Positions 1-5,212 of a stretch of 5,212 nucleotides of DNA are shown here, one piece after another. The notes under the pieces are model-generated. The model was given only the letters and a program-made list of their open reading frames with translations, ran no database searches and was not told the DNA's origin. The stretch covers positions 1-5,212 of the forward strand of contig URVR01000123.1 of assembly GCA_900551355.1 (NCBI GenBank), read 5' to 3'. Position 1 is the stretch's first letter. Each line of letters opens with the position of its first letter. Source of the DNA: an uncultured Eubacteriales bacterium (GTDB taxonomy: Bacteria; Bacillota; Clostridia; Oscillospirales; Oscillospiraceae). The translations under genes and the position numbers were made by a program.

Positions 1-2
1 TG

Positions 3-257
3 GTGACGGGGGCCATGGACAAGCTGCTGGAGGAGGGGGACTATACCCGGGCCAGAAAGGCCAAGAGCGGTATCATCACCGCCGCCAGCGTCTGCTACTG
101 GCTGGTGACCACGGCGGTGTTCATGATCTACACCTACGGCCACCGGGGCAACGCCCAGCCCCAGAGCAGCTGGATCATCTGGGCGGTGGCGGGCGTGCTG
201 TACGGCGCGGTGATGCTGCTGCTGCGGACCATCCTCACCGGGCGGCGGGACAAATAA
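3..257 (+). CDS. C-terminal part of a two-helix membrane protein, probably a membrane-anchored Xre/HTH regulator (5' end cut off)
   Basis: The frame is open to the left window edge, so the GTG at position 3 is probably an internal codon and the true N-terminus lies outside. The visible 84 residues begin with a short charged linker (around LLEEGDYTRARK), followed by two hydrophobic segments at about residues 23-45 and 57-78, the second containing WIIWAVAGVLYG, and a basic end (GRRDK). From memory, this linker followed by WIIW-P/A-VAGVL matches the C-terminal membrane domain of many clostridial helix-turn-helix regulators, where a cytoplasmic DNA-binding domain is tethered to the membrane. The DNA-binding domain itself is not in the window, so this role is inferred. 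It could instead be a small membrane protein without DNA binding. The gene is followed 27 bases after its stop by a strong terminator. Confidence 0.6.
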   Translation: MTGAMDKLLEEGDYTRARKAKSGIITAASVCYWLVTTAVFMIYTYGHRGNAQPQSSWIIWAVAGVLYGAVMLLLRTILTGRRDK

Positions 258-281
258 GGCGCGATGTGCGGCACATACAGG

Positions 282-310
282 AAAAGAGACGGCGGAGCCG
301 TCTCTTTTTT
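282..310 (+). terminator. Rho-independent terminator of the upstream (+) gene, possibly bidirectional
   Basis: A perfect 9-bp stem (285-293 with 297-305, arms AGAGACGGC and GCCGTCTCT) with a GGA loop is followed by a run of T to 310. Four A residues precede the stem (282-285), so the opposite strand also reads as stem plus U-tract. It could therefore also stop read-through from rpmF on the minus strand. Confidence 0.9.
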
Positions 311-350
311 CATGCAGAGGCAGGCGGACGTACCATCCGGCAGCCGCGGG

Positions 351-387
351 CAAAAAGAAGCGGGAGGGAAGCAGAGCTTCCCTCCCG
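351..387 (-). terminator. Rho-independent terminator of the yceD-rpmF operon
   Basis: A perfect 11-bp stem (361-371 with 377-387, arm CGGGAGGGAAG) with a 5-nt loop lies 17 bases beyond the rpmF stop. Read on the minus strand it is followed by CTTCTTTTTG, a T-rich tract. With the hairpin at 282-310 it insulates the two convergent transcription units. Confidence 0.88.
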
Positions 388-404
388 CGTGGACACATAA
401 GAAT

Positions 405-602
405 TTACTTGTCCGCTGCCACAGACTTGACGACCTTGACTTCGCGGCCGTTGTAGGTACCGCACTCCGGGCACATTCTGTGAGGCAGATGCAGAGCACC
501 GCACTTGGGGCATGCCACCAGAGCGGGAGCTGCCAGCTTCCATACGGAAGAACGTCTCTTATTGCGTCTTTGCTTGGATACTTTTCCCTTAGGGACTGCC
601 AT
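405..602 (-). CDS. rpmF: 50S ribosomal protein bL32
   Basis: This small basic protein of the large ribosomal subunit is recognised from its start MAVPKGKVSKQRRNKRRS and from a four-cysteine zinc ribbon, CPKC (residues 31-34) and CPEC (44-47), i.e. the zinc-binding (C+) form of bL32. The length of 65 residues is slightly above the usual 56-60 because of a short VKSVAADK tail. The ATG at 600-602 is preceded by AAGGAGGT (609-616) at 6 nt spacing, which fixes the start. It lies 49 bases downstream of yceD on the same strand, the common bacterial pairing. No convincing promoter is visible in the gap, so it is probably transcribed from the yceD promoter. It ends at a strong terminator, so the plsX/fab genes that often follow rpmF in other bacteria are not part of this operon. 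Confidence 0.97.
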   Translation of the reverse strand: MAVPKGKVSKQRRNKRRSSVWKLAAPALVACPKCGALHLPHRMCPECGTYNGREVKVVKSVAADK

Positions 603-651
603 GTTGACACCTCCTTGGTCTTAACTGCCTGAGCAGCAATTTATGATGGAT

Positions 652-1152
652 TCACTCGTCGTTCTGCAGCAGCTGCGCCAGCTTGGCCAGCCGGGGATCC
701 ACCGCCTTCTTGCAGCGGCAGCTCTCGCGGTTCAGGTCGGCTCCGCAGCCGGGGCAAAGTCCCTTGCAGTCCTCAGAGCAGAGAAATTTCGTGTCCATAT
801 CGAGGATAAAGGCGTCCCGCGCCAGTTCCGTCACATCCACCTCGTCGCTCTCCAGCAGCACGATGTCGTCGTCCTCGTCGGACTGACGCTCCTCGGCCAG
901 CACACAGGCGTAGTCCACGGATTTCTCGCGGTCGAACTCCTGGGCGCAGCGGTCGCAGACGCAGTGGAGCGTGGTGGTGATCTGAAGCTCACAGAGCAGC
1001 ACGCCCGCCTGATTCCGCAGCTGGCCGTCCACAACAACCGGTCGCGTCACAGGGCAGGAACCGCCGAACTCCAGATCGGACAGATCCATTTCAAAGTGGA
1101 TCTCCTGCCGGGAGCCGGGGGTATGCAGCAGCTTGTTTACGTTCAGACGCAT
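652..1152 (-). CDS. yceD: YceD/DUF177 family protein, linked to 23S rRNA and 50S subunit biogenesis
   Basis: The 166-residue protein starts MRLNVNKLLHTPGSRQ and carries the DUF177 pattern: an N-terminal FEMDLSDLEF segment, a central cysteine group CVCDRC (residues 64-69), an acidic stretch (DEDDD, about 92-96), and a C-terminal metal-binding-like cluster with C125, C129, C133, C136, C145 and C147 (DCKGLCPGCGADLN), followed by the family signature DPRLAKLAQLL. YceD homologues are usually encoded next to rpmF and have been tied to 23S rRNA accumulation or processing; the exact biochemical role is not settled. The ATG at 1150-1152 is preferred because GAGGTG (1157-1162) lies just upstream and a consensus promoter at 1180-1208 predicts a transcript starting near 1173. 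The longer open frame reaching 1323 would begin upstream of that promoter. Confidence 0.93.
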   Translation of the reverse strand: MRLNVNKLLHTPGSRQEIHFEMDLSDLEFGGSCPVTRPVVVDGQLRNQAGVLLCELQITTTLHCVCDRCAQEFDREKSVDYACVLAEERQSDEDDDIVLLESDEVDVTELARDAFILDMDTKFLCSEDCKGLCPGCGADLNRESCRCKKAVDPRLAKLAQLLQNDE

Positions 1153-1179
1153 AGTACACCTCGCAATGACACGAGTAGT

Positions 1180-1208
1180 ATTATAGCCGACACAAAATCC
1201 CTTGTCAA
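1180..1208 (-). promoter_or_regulatory. Sigma-A-type promoter of yceD-rpmF, perfect -35 and -10 boxes
   Basis: On the minus strand TTGACA (1203-1208) is followed after exactly 17 nt by TATAAT (1180-1185), matching both consensus boxes with optimal spacing. Transcription should start near 1173, giving a short leader of about 20 nt that contains the yceD ribosome binding site. Such a strong core promoter suits a ribosomal-protein operon. It lies back-to-back with the promoter at 1228-1255. Confidence 0.93.
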
Positions 1209-1227
1209 ACATTTTCTCACAAATATT

Positions 1228-1255
1228 TTGACTTTTTTCCAAAACCGGATACAAT
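1228..1255 (+). promoter_or_regulatory. Sigma-A-type promoter of the pseudouridine synthase gene
   Basis: TTGACT (1228-1233), a 16-nt spacer and TACAAT (1250-1255) form a near-consensus promoter. Transcription would start near 1262, about 22 nt before the ATG at 1284. The in-frame ATG at 1254 lies inside the -10 box and so cannot be the translation start from this promoter. Its -35 box is only 19 nt from the -35 box of the opposing yceD promoter. Confidence 0.82.
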
Positions 1256-1283
1256 GGACAGAGAACGAAAGGGAGGTGCGCCC

Positions 1284-2240
1284 ATGCGGGAGCTGACCAT
1301 CGGGAAAAATGACGCCGGCGCACGGCTGGACCGCTTCGTGTCCAAGGCGCTGCCGCTGCTGCCGCCGGCGCTGCTGCAGAAGTACATACGCATCAAGCGC
1401 ATCAAGGTCAACGGCGCCCGAGCCCAGCGGGACCAGCGCCTGGCCCAGGGCGACGTGGTGCAGCTGTATATCAACGACGAGTTCTTCGACAGGCCGTCGG
1501 AGGAGAACATGTTCCTGACGCTGTTCAAGCCCCAGGTGGACATCGTGTACGAGGACGAGAACCTGCTGCTGGTCAACAAGCGGCCGGGACTGGTAGTCCA
1601 CGCCGACGAGACGGAGAAGGTGAACACCCTCATCAACCACATCCAGGCGTACCTGTACCAGAAGCGGGAGTGGAACCCCCGGTGGGAGAACGCCTTTGCA
1701 CCGGCGCTGTGCAACCGCATCGACCGCAACACCGGCGGCATGGTCATCGCCGCCAAGAACGCCGAGACGCTGCGCATCATCAACGAGAAGATCCGCCTGC
1801 GGGAGATCGACAAGCGCTATCTGTGCATCACCGTGGGGCGTCCCAAGCCGCCGGAGGGCAGGATCGAGTGCTTCCTGCTGAAGGATGAGCAGAAAAAGCA
1901 GGTGGCCGTGTACCACCGGCCGGTGCCGGGAGGCAAGACCGCCGTCACGGACTACCGCACGCTGGAGAGCCGGGGCGAGCTGTCGCTGGTGGAGGTAGGG
2001 CTGGAGACGGGCCGCACCCACCAGATCCGGGCGTCGTTCGCCGATCTTGGCTGCCCGCTGCTGGGGGACGGCAAGTACGGCCGGGGCGATGTGAACCGCC
2101 GGTACGGCGAGACGCGGCAGGCGCTGTACGCCTATGAGCTGACATTCGACCTGCCCACGGACGCGGGGCTGCTGAACTACCTGCGGGGGCGGACATTTAC
2201 GGTGGAAAATGTGCCGTTCCGGGCAAAATATTTCGGCTGA
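1284..2240 (+). CDS. RluA-family pseudouridine synthase (RluC/RluD-like, 23S rRNA)
   Basis: The 318-residue enzyme isomerises uridine to pseudouridine in RNA, most likely in 23S rRNA. An S4-like RNA-binding domain spans about residues 11-70 (RLDRFVSK near the start, then KYIRIKRIKVNG). The catalytic domain follows, with DENLLLVNKRPGLVVH at 91-106, the catalytic motif NRIDRNTGG at 144-152 with D147 as the expected catalytic aspartate, KRYLC at 177-181 and ETGRTHQIRASFADLGCPLL at 241-260. The motif reads NRIDRNTGG rather than the common HRLDxxTSG, a variant I recognise from Firmicutes relatives; the essential Asp is kept. The ATG at 1284 follows GGGAGGTG (1271-1278) at 5 nt spacing, and the next residues MRELTIGKNDAGARLD fit the family N-terminus. 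It is a single-gene unit with its own promoter and terminator, divergent from yceD-rpmF. The target uridines cannot be assigned from sequence, so no rlu letter is given. Confidence 0.94.
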   Translation: MRELTIGKNDAGARLDRFVSKALPLLPPALLQKYIRIKRIKVNGARAQRDQRLAQGDVVQLYINDEFFDRPSEENMFLTLFKPQVDIVYEDENLLLVNKRPGLVVHADETEKVNTLINHIQAYLYQKREWNPRWENAFAPALCNRIDRNTGGMVIAAKNAETLRIINEKIRLREIDKRYLCITVGRPKPPEGRIECFLLKDEQKKQVAVYHRPVPGGKTAVTDYRTLESRGELSLVEVGLETGRTHQIRASFADLGCPLLGDGKYGRGDVNRRYGETRQALYAYELTFDLPTDAGLLNYLRGRTFTVENVPFRAKYFG

Positions 2241-2245
2241 AAACG

Positions 2246-2286
2246 TCGTGCGGGGCTGTTGACGCGGCTCCGCACGATTTTTTTCT
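2246..2286 (+). terminator. Rho-independent terminator of the pseudouridine synthase gene
   Basis: An 11-bp stem containing one G-T wobble (2246-2256 with 2267-2277, outer arms TCGTGCGG and CCGCACGA) with a 10-nt loop is followed by seven T residues (2278-2284). It begins 6 nt after the stop codon. Confidence 0.9.
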
Positions 2287-2304
2287 AAAAAACAGGAAAA
2301 TCCA

Positions 2305-2333
2305 TTGACTTTCCCAGAGCTTTTATATATAGT
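2305..2333 (+). promoter_or_regulatory. Sigma-A-type promoter of the potABC operon
   Basis: TTGACT (2305-2310) and TATAGT (2328-2333) are separated by the optimal 17 nt, inside an AT-rich patch that stands out from the GC-rich surroundings. Transcription would start near 2340, leaving about 70 nt to the first well-spaced ATG (2409) and about 90 nt to the potA ATG (2431). It sits 20 bases after the T-tract of the preceding terminator, which supports an independent operon. Confidence 0.85.
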
Positions 2334-2408
2334 GTAGCTGCTTTCTTTCGACGGAAAAAGCGGCGCGGGAACAGGCACCGGCGATTTTCATCGGGGGGAG
2401 GTTATTTT

Positions 2409-2477
2409 ATGAGTGAACGGGGGAGGATAAATGTCCAAAGAGTTGATTCGCCTGCGGAACCTCTGCATGGCGTTTGA
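2409..2477 (+). CDS. Possible 22-residue leader peptide overlapping the potA start
   Basis: An ATG at 2409 is preceded by GGGGGGAGG (2393-2401) at 7 nt, a better spacing than the 4 nt between the second GGGGGAGG (2419-2426) and the potA ATG at 2431. It opens a 22-codon frame that overlaps the first 47 bases of potA out of frame and ends at TGA 2475-2477. The encoded peptide (MSERGRINVQRVDSPAEP...) resembles nothing I know. It may be a chance ORF, a relic of a duplicated ribosome binding site, or a leader that affects potA translation. What is seen is the two binding-site/ATG units in tandem; translation of the first is inference. Confidence 0.3.
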   Translation: MSERGRINVQRVDSPAEPLHGV

Positions 2478-3573
2478 CGACGAGCTGGTTCTCGATAACA
2501 TCAATCTCTACATCAACGATTCCGAATTCCTCACACTGCTTGGGCCCAGCGGCTGCGGCAAGACCACGACGCTGCGCATCATCGGCGGGTTTACAACGCC
2601 CACTTCCGGTGACGTGACCTTTGACGGGGTGAGGATCAATGACGTTCCGCCTCACAAACGGCAGATCAACACGGTGTTCCAGAAATATGCGCTGTTCCCG
2701 CATCTGGATGTGTTTGAAAACATCGCCTTCGGCCTGCGCATCGCCAAAGTGCCGGAGGAGGAGATACGGCAGCGTGTCACCGAGATGCTGGAGGTGGTCA
2801 GCCTGAAGGGCTTCGACCGCCGCCGCATCGACCAGCTGTCCGGCGGCCAGCAGCAGCGGGTGGCTATCGCCCGGGCGCTGGTGAACCGTCCGAAGGTCCT
2901 GCTTCTGGACGAGCCGCTGGGCGCATTGGATCTGCGGCTGCGCAAGGATATGCAGAACGAGCTGAAGCGTATCCAGCAGCAGATGGGCATAACGTTTATA
3001 TATGTGACCCACGACCAGGAGGAGGCCCTGACCATGTCCGACACCGTGGTGGTGATGGACAAGGGCCGCATCCAGCAGATCGGCACGCCGGAGGATATCT
3101 ACAACGAGCCGAAGAACGCCTTTGTGGCGGACTTCATCGGCGAGAGCAACATCCTCAACGGCGTTATGGTCCGGGATAAGGTCGTGAAAATGTACGGCAA
3201 GGAGTTCCCCTGCGTGGACGGCGGCTTCGCCGAAAACGAGCCGGTGGACGTGGTCATCCGCCCCGAGGACATCGACATCGTCCCCGTGGAGCAGGGCCAG
3301 CTCATCGGCACCGTCACCAATGTGACGTTCAAGGGCATGCAGTACGACATCATCGTGGACTTCCGGGGCTTCAAGTGGCTGATCCAGACCACCGACCACT
3401 CGCCGGTGGGCGCCCGCATCGGCGTGAAGATCGACCCCGACGGCTTCCACATCATGAAAAAGAGTGAATACTCCGGACTGTTCGGCGACTACTCCTCCTA
3501 TTCCGAGGAGTATGAGGAATTGGCGGACGCCAGCGTGGAGCTGGAAGAGGAGGAGAGCGAGGATGAAGACTAA
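2431..3573 (+). CDS. potA: Spermidine/putrescine-type ABC transporter, ATP-binding subunit PotA
   Basis: This cytoplasmic ATPase drives the PotB-PotC permease. The nucleotide-binding domain shows Walker A GPSGCGKT (residues 38-45), Q-loop Q84, ABC signature LSGGQQQR (136-143), Walker B VLLLDE (156-161), D-loop LGALD (163-167) and switch H194 (THDQEEA). A C-terminal TOBE-type regulatory domain follows (about 235-345, with VDVVIRPEDIDIV near 272-284). At 380 residues it matches PotA, apart from an unusual acidic tail: about 15 of the last 28 residues are Asp or Glu. The ATG at 2431 is fixed by an in-frame TAA directly before it (2428-2430) and by GGGGGAGG at 2419-2426. It is the first gene of the operon and its end overlaps potB by 11 nt. 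Polyamine specificity is inferred from overall PotA character and the A-B-C gene order; related importers for other substrates share this ATPase type. Confidence 0.93.
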   Translation: MSKELIRLRNLCMAFDDELVLDNINLYINDSEFLTLLGPSGCGKTTTLRIIGGFTTPTSGDVTFDGVRINDVPPHKRQINTVFQKYALFPHLDVFENIAFGLRIAKVPEEEIRQRVTEMLEVVSLKGFDRRRIDQLSGGQQQRVAIARALVNRPKVLLLDEPLGALDLRLRKDMQNELKRIQQQMGITFIYVTHDQEEALTMSDTVVVMDKGRIQQIGTPEDIYNEPKNAFVADFIGESNILNGVMVRDKVVKMYGKEFPCVDGGFAENEPVDVVIRPEDIDIVPVEQGQLIGTVTNVTFKGMQYDIIVDFRGFKWLIQTTDHSPVGARIGVKIDPDGFHIMKKSEYSGLFGDYSSYSEEYEELADASVELEEEESEDED

Positions 3574-4417
3574 GCTCTCCCGTTTCGCCGTACCCTATGT
3601 GGTATGGATGGCCATCTTCGTGGTGGCCCCCATCGTCATCATGGTCATCTACGCCTTCTCCAACGGGGAGGGCGGCGCCACGCTGGACAACTTCGTGCAG
3701 ATGGGCGGCTACGCCGCCGTGTTCGGCCGGTCGTTCAAGCTGGCGCTGATCGCCACGGCTGTCTGCCTCCTCATAGGCTACCCGGTGGCGTACCTCCTCA
3801 GCCGGGAGGGCGCGTCCTTCCAGCGGACGGCCATGGTGCTGATCATGCTGCCCATGTGGATGAATTTCCTGCTGCGGACGTACTCATGGATGACCATTCT
3901 GGAAAACCACGGCCTTTTGAACCAGCTGCTGCAAAAGATCGGTATTCTGGCGCTGTATAACCACCTGACCGGCAGTGAGCTGGAATATTTCACCCTCATC
4001 AATACGCAGGGCGCGGTGGTGCTGGGCATGGTGTATAACTACCTGCCCTTCATGATCCTGCCCATTTACTCCGTCATCATCAAGCTGGATCACTCTTTGC
4101 TGGAGGCCGCCCGTGATCTGGGCGCCAACAGCCTCACCGTGTTCCGCAAGGTGGTGCTGCCCCTGTCGCTGCCGGGCGTGCTGTCCGGCATCACCATGGT
4201 GTTCGTCCCGTCGGTGTCCACCTTCGCCATCAGCCGGATGCTGGGCGGCGGTACGGAGCTGCTGCTGGGCGACCTGATCGAGCGGCAGTTTCTGGGCGGC
4301 GCGTACAACCCGCAGCTGGGCGCGGCTATCTCGCTGGTGATGATGCTGGTGGTCGTGGTGTGTATGCTGGTGATGAATCGCTTCGGTGAGGGCGAGGAAC
4401 AGGCGGTGATGCTATGA
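3563..4417 (+). CDS. potB: Spermidine/putrescine-type ABC transporter, permease subunit PotB
   Basis: The 284-residue inner-membrane subunit has six hydrophobic segments at about residues 10-32, 58-79, 90-112, 149-172, 205-225 and 252-272. The cytoplasmic EAA loop, EAARDLGANSLTVFRKVVLP (181-200), which docks onto the ATPase, is intact with its conserved Gly. LPMWMNFLLRTYSWM (96-110) is typical of PotB. The ATG at 3563 is chosen because AGGAGG (3548-3553) lies 9 nt upstream and the residues MKTKLSRFAVPYVVW match the expected cytoplasmic start. An open frame further upstream would lie entirely inside potA. It overlaps the end of potA by 11 nt and the start of potC by 4 nt (ATGA), indicating translational coupling and equal supply of the subunits. 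Confidence 0.93.
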   Translation: MKTKLSRFAVPYVVWMAIFVVAPIVIMVIYAFSNGEGGATLDNFVQMGGYAAVFGRSFKLALIATAVCLLIGYPVAYLLSREGASFQRTAMVLIMLPMWMNFLLRTYSWMTILENHGLLNQLLQKIGILALYNHLTGSELEYFTLINTQGAVVLGMVYNYLPFMILPIYSVIIKLDHSLLEAARDLGANSLTVFRKVVLPLSLPGVLSGITMVFVPSVSTFAISRMLGGGTELLLGDLIERQFLGGAYNPQLGAAISLVMMLVVVVCMLVMNRFGEGEEQAVML

Positions 4418-5142
4418 GCCGTAGAAAGACCAACAGCTTCGGCGACCGCCTGCTGATGGTGCTGGTGGGGCTCTTCCTCTATGCACCCATCATCATCCTC
4501 ATTGTATTTTCCTTTAATGCCGGCAACAGCTCCAGCGTGTGGAAGGGCTTCTCCCTCCACTGGTATCAGCAGCTGTTCCAAAACCGGCTCATCATGCACA
4601 GCGTGTATACCACGCTGCTGGTGTCCCTGCTGGCCACGATCATCGCCACCATCGCCGGTACCTTTGCCGCCATCGGCTTTTTCGCCATGCGCCGCAAGCC
4701 CCGTGAAACGCTGATGGCCGTGAACAATATCCCTATGATGAACGCGGACATCGTCACCGGCGTCAGCCTGTGCCTGCTGTTCGTGGTGTTCTTCAACGGC
4801 TGGGGCGCCTTTGCCGGCTGGGTCAACAGCTGGCAGACCGCCGTGGTGCTGCCGGAGCGGCTGACCATGGGCTTCGGCACCCTGCTTATCGCCCATGTGT
4901 GCTTCAACATCCCCTACGTCATTCTGGCGGTCGGCCCCAAGCTGCGGCAGATGGACCGCAATCTGGTGGACGCGGCCCAGGATCTGGGCTGCACATGGAT
5001 GCAGGCGTTCTGGAGGGTCATCATCCCGGAGATCAAGCCGGGCATCGTGTCCGGCGCGCTGACGGCCTTCATCATGGCACGCAGGCCGAACACGATGTCG
5101 TCGGCGAATTCCAGCATGACCCGATGGTCAGCGGTCAGGTAA
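4414..5142 (+). CDS. potC: Spermidine/putrescine-type ABC transporter, permease subunit PotC, 3' end replaced by foreign sequence
   Basis: PotC is the partner permease of PotB. The ATG at 4414 overlaps the potB stop (ATGA), and the protein begins MSRRKTNSFGDRLLMV with a first membrane helix at about residues 12-34. Further helices lie at about 64-90, 113-127 and 153-173. The EAA-type loop is VDAAQDLGCTWMQAFWRVII (185-204). Homology to PotC continues through PGIVSGALTAFIM (residue 221, base 5076). There the expected family continuation, an S-x-D-D-F-x-I-S-like stretch and the last helix, is missing. The remaining 21 codons to the TGA/TAA-type stop ending at 5142 (ARRPNTMSSANSS...) are antisense to an rnfC fragment and are not PotC. 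About 40-50 residues are lost, so as written the product would lack its last helix and is probably non-functional. The true gene end lies elsewhere. Confidence 0.85.
   Translation: MSRRKTNSFGDRLLMVLVGLFLYAPIIILIVFSFNAGNSSSVWKGFSLHWYQQLFQNRLIMHSVYTTLLVSLLATIIATIAGTFAAIGFFAMRRKPRETLMAVNNIPMMNADIVTGVSLCLLFVVFFNGWGAFAGWVNSWQTAVVLPERLTMGFGTLLIAHVCFNIPYVILAVGPKLRQMDRNLVDAAQDLGCTWMQAFWRVIIPEIKPGIVSGALTAFIMARRPNTMSSANSSMTRWSAVR
5061..5079. other. Junction between potC and reverse-oriented rnfC with shared short sequence
   Basis: Up to position 5076 the plus strand reads as PotC (T-A-F-I-M), and from about 5061-5075 onward the minus strand reads as RnfC (G-L-R-A-M-M-K-A-V). The 16 bases GACGGCCTTCATCATG (5061-5076) are plausible in both proteins, so the break lies within a short homology. 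This is typical of an assembly chimera or of a microhomology-mediated rearrangement. Confidence 0.65.
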
Positions 5143-5212
5143 GGCTCGCACTCGGAGCCGTTGATCAGCACGGCGTCGAGGGGCTTGCCTGGCTTCACCC
5201 TTACGTAAGTGG
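5064..5212 (-). CDS. rnfC: Internal fragment of RnfC, electron transport complex subunit C (both ends missing)
   Basis: On the minus strand the frame is open from the window edge and reads TYVRVKPGKPLDAVLING, then SECEPYLTADHRVMLE, then FADDIVFGLRAMMKA. The block ING-(A/S)-ECEPYLT-x-DHR is characteristic of RnfC, the NADH- and iron-sulfur-binding peripheral subunit of the Rnf complex, which couples ferredoxin:NAD+ electron transfer to ion pumping at the membrane. About 50 residues of a protein usually above 400 residues are present. The GTG at 5196-5198 is an internal Val codon, not a start. Beyond MMKAV the frame runs into antisense potC and loses RnfC character. No other rnf gene is visible, and the fragment has no start, ribosome binding site or promoter here. 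Confidence 0.75.

Noticed and set aside
134..632. Open frames on both strands across the convergent intergenic region and rpmF
   Set aside because: They run through two terminator hairpins and overlap the well-supported rpmF in other frames; no protein features are visible.
1153..1323. N-terminal extension of yceD upstream of 1152
   Set aside because: It would include the consensus promoter and start inside the divergent gene; the ATG at 1152 has a ribosome binding site and a family-like N-terminus.
1143..2378. Long open frame (411 codons) on the minus strand opposite the pseudouridine synthase
   Set aside because: It is antisense to a clearly conserved gene, spans that gene's terminator and promoter, has low-complexity Val/Leu/Gln/Arg-rich content and resembles no family. 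It is a by-product of high GC codon use.
2339..2393. Possible riboswitch in the potA leader
   Set aside because: Only weak, imperfect hairpins can be drawn in about 70 nt, with no terminator/antiterminator pair and no recognisable riboswitch core.
2407..3450. Long open frame (347 codons) on the minus strand opposite potA
   Set aside because: It is an antisense shadow of potA, with His/Val/Asp-rich composition and no recognisable domain.
4090..4896. Open frame on the minus strand opposite potB and potC
   Set aside because: It crosses two coding regions antisense, is His/Gly/Gln-rich and has no family signature.
5200..5209. 10-bp palindrome CTTACGTAAG at the window end
   Set aside because: It is short, lies inside the rnfC coding frame and has no associated features; it is expected by chance at this scale.

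Overview
The window looks like a short piece of a GC-rich (roughly 60 %) Gram-positive genome, most likely a gut clostridium of the Oscillospiraceae/Ruminococcaceae type. The grounds are GC-rich codon use, strong AGGAGG-like ribosome binding sites, sigma-A-type promoters, a yceD-rpmF pair, an RluA-family enzyme of the Firmicutes NRIDRNTGG type, a potABC transporter whose PotA has an acidic tail, and a scrap of rnfC. The organism is inferred from protein style only; no rRNA gene is present.

Layout. (1) 1-257 (+) is the 3' end of a gene for a membrane-anchored protein, probably the C-terminal two-helix domain of an Xre-type regulator. (2) 258-404 is a convergent intergenic stretch with two strong hairpin terminators. 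(3) 405-1152 (-) is the yceD-rpmF operon: a DUF177 zinc-cluster protein linked to 23S rRNA/50S biogenesis, and ribosomal protein bL32. Its promoter has perfect consensus boxes. (4) 1284-2240 (+) is a divergently transcribed 23S rRNA-type pseudouridine synthase with its own promoter back-to-back with the yceD promoter, followed by a terminator. (5) 2305-5076 (+) is a polyamine-type ABC transporter operon, potA-potB-potC, with a good promoter, a roughly 70-nt leader and a possible small overlapping leader ORF. The three genes overlap end to start. (6) From about 5061-5076 to the window end, the potC sequence stops abruptly and is replaced by an internal rnfC fragment in the opposite orientation.

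How the genes fit together. The left half is a ribosome/translation neighbourhood: bL32, its usual partner YceD and an rRNA-modifying enzyme, the two transcription units being divided by divergent promoters. The right half is an import system: PotA is the ATPase, PotB and PotC are the two permease subunits, and the binding protein PotD would be expected just beyond the broken end. Nothing here looks like an undescribed defence or mobile system. The most notable anomaly is the potC/rnfC junction, which carries up to 16 nt compatible with both genes. It is more likely an assembly chimera at a contig end than biology, but a real rearrangement cannot be excluded from the sequence alone.
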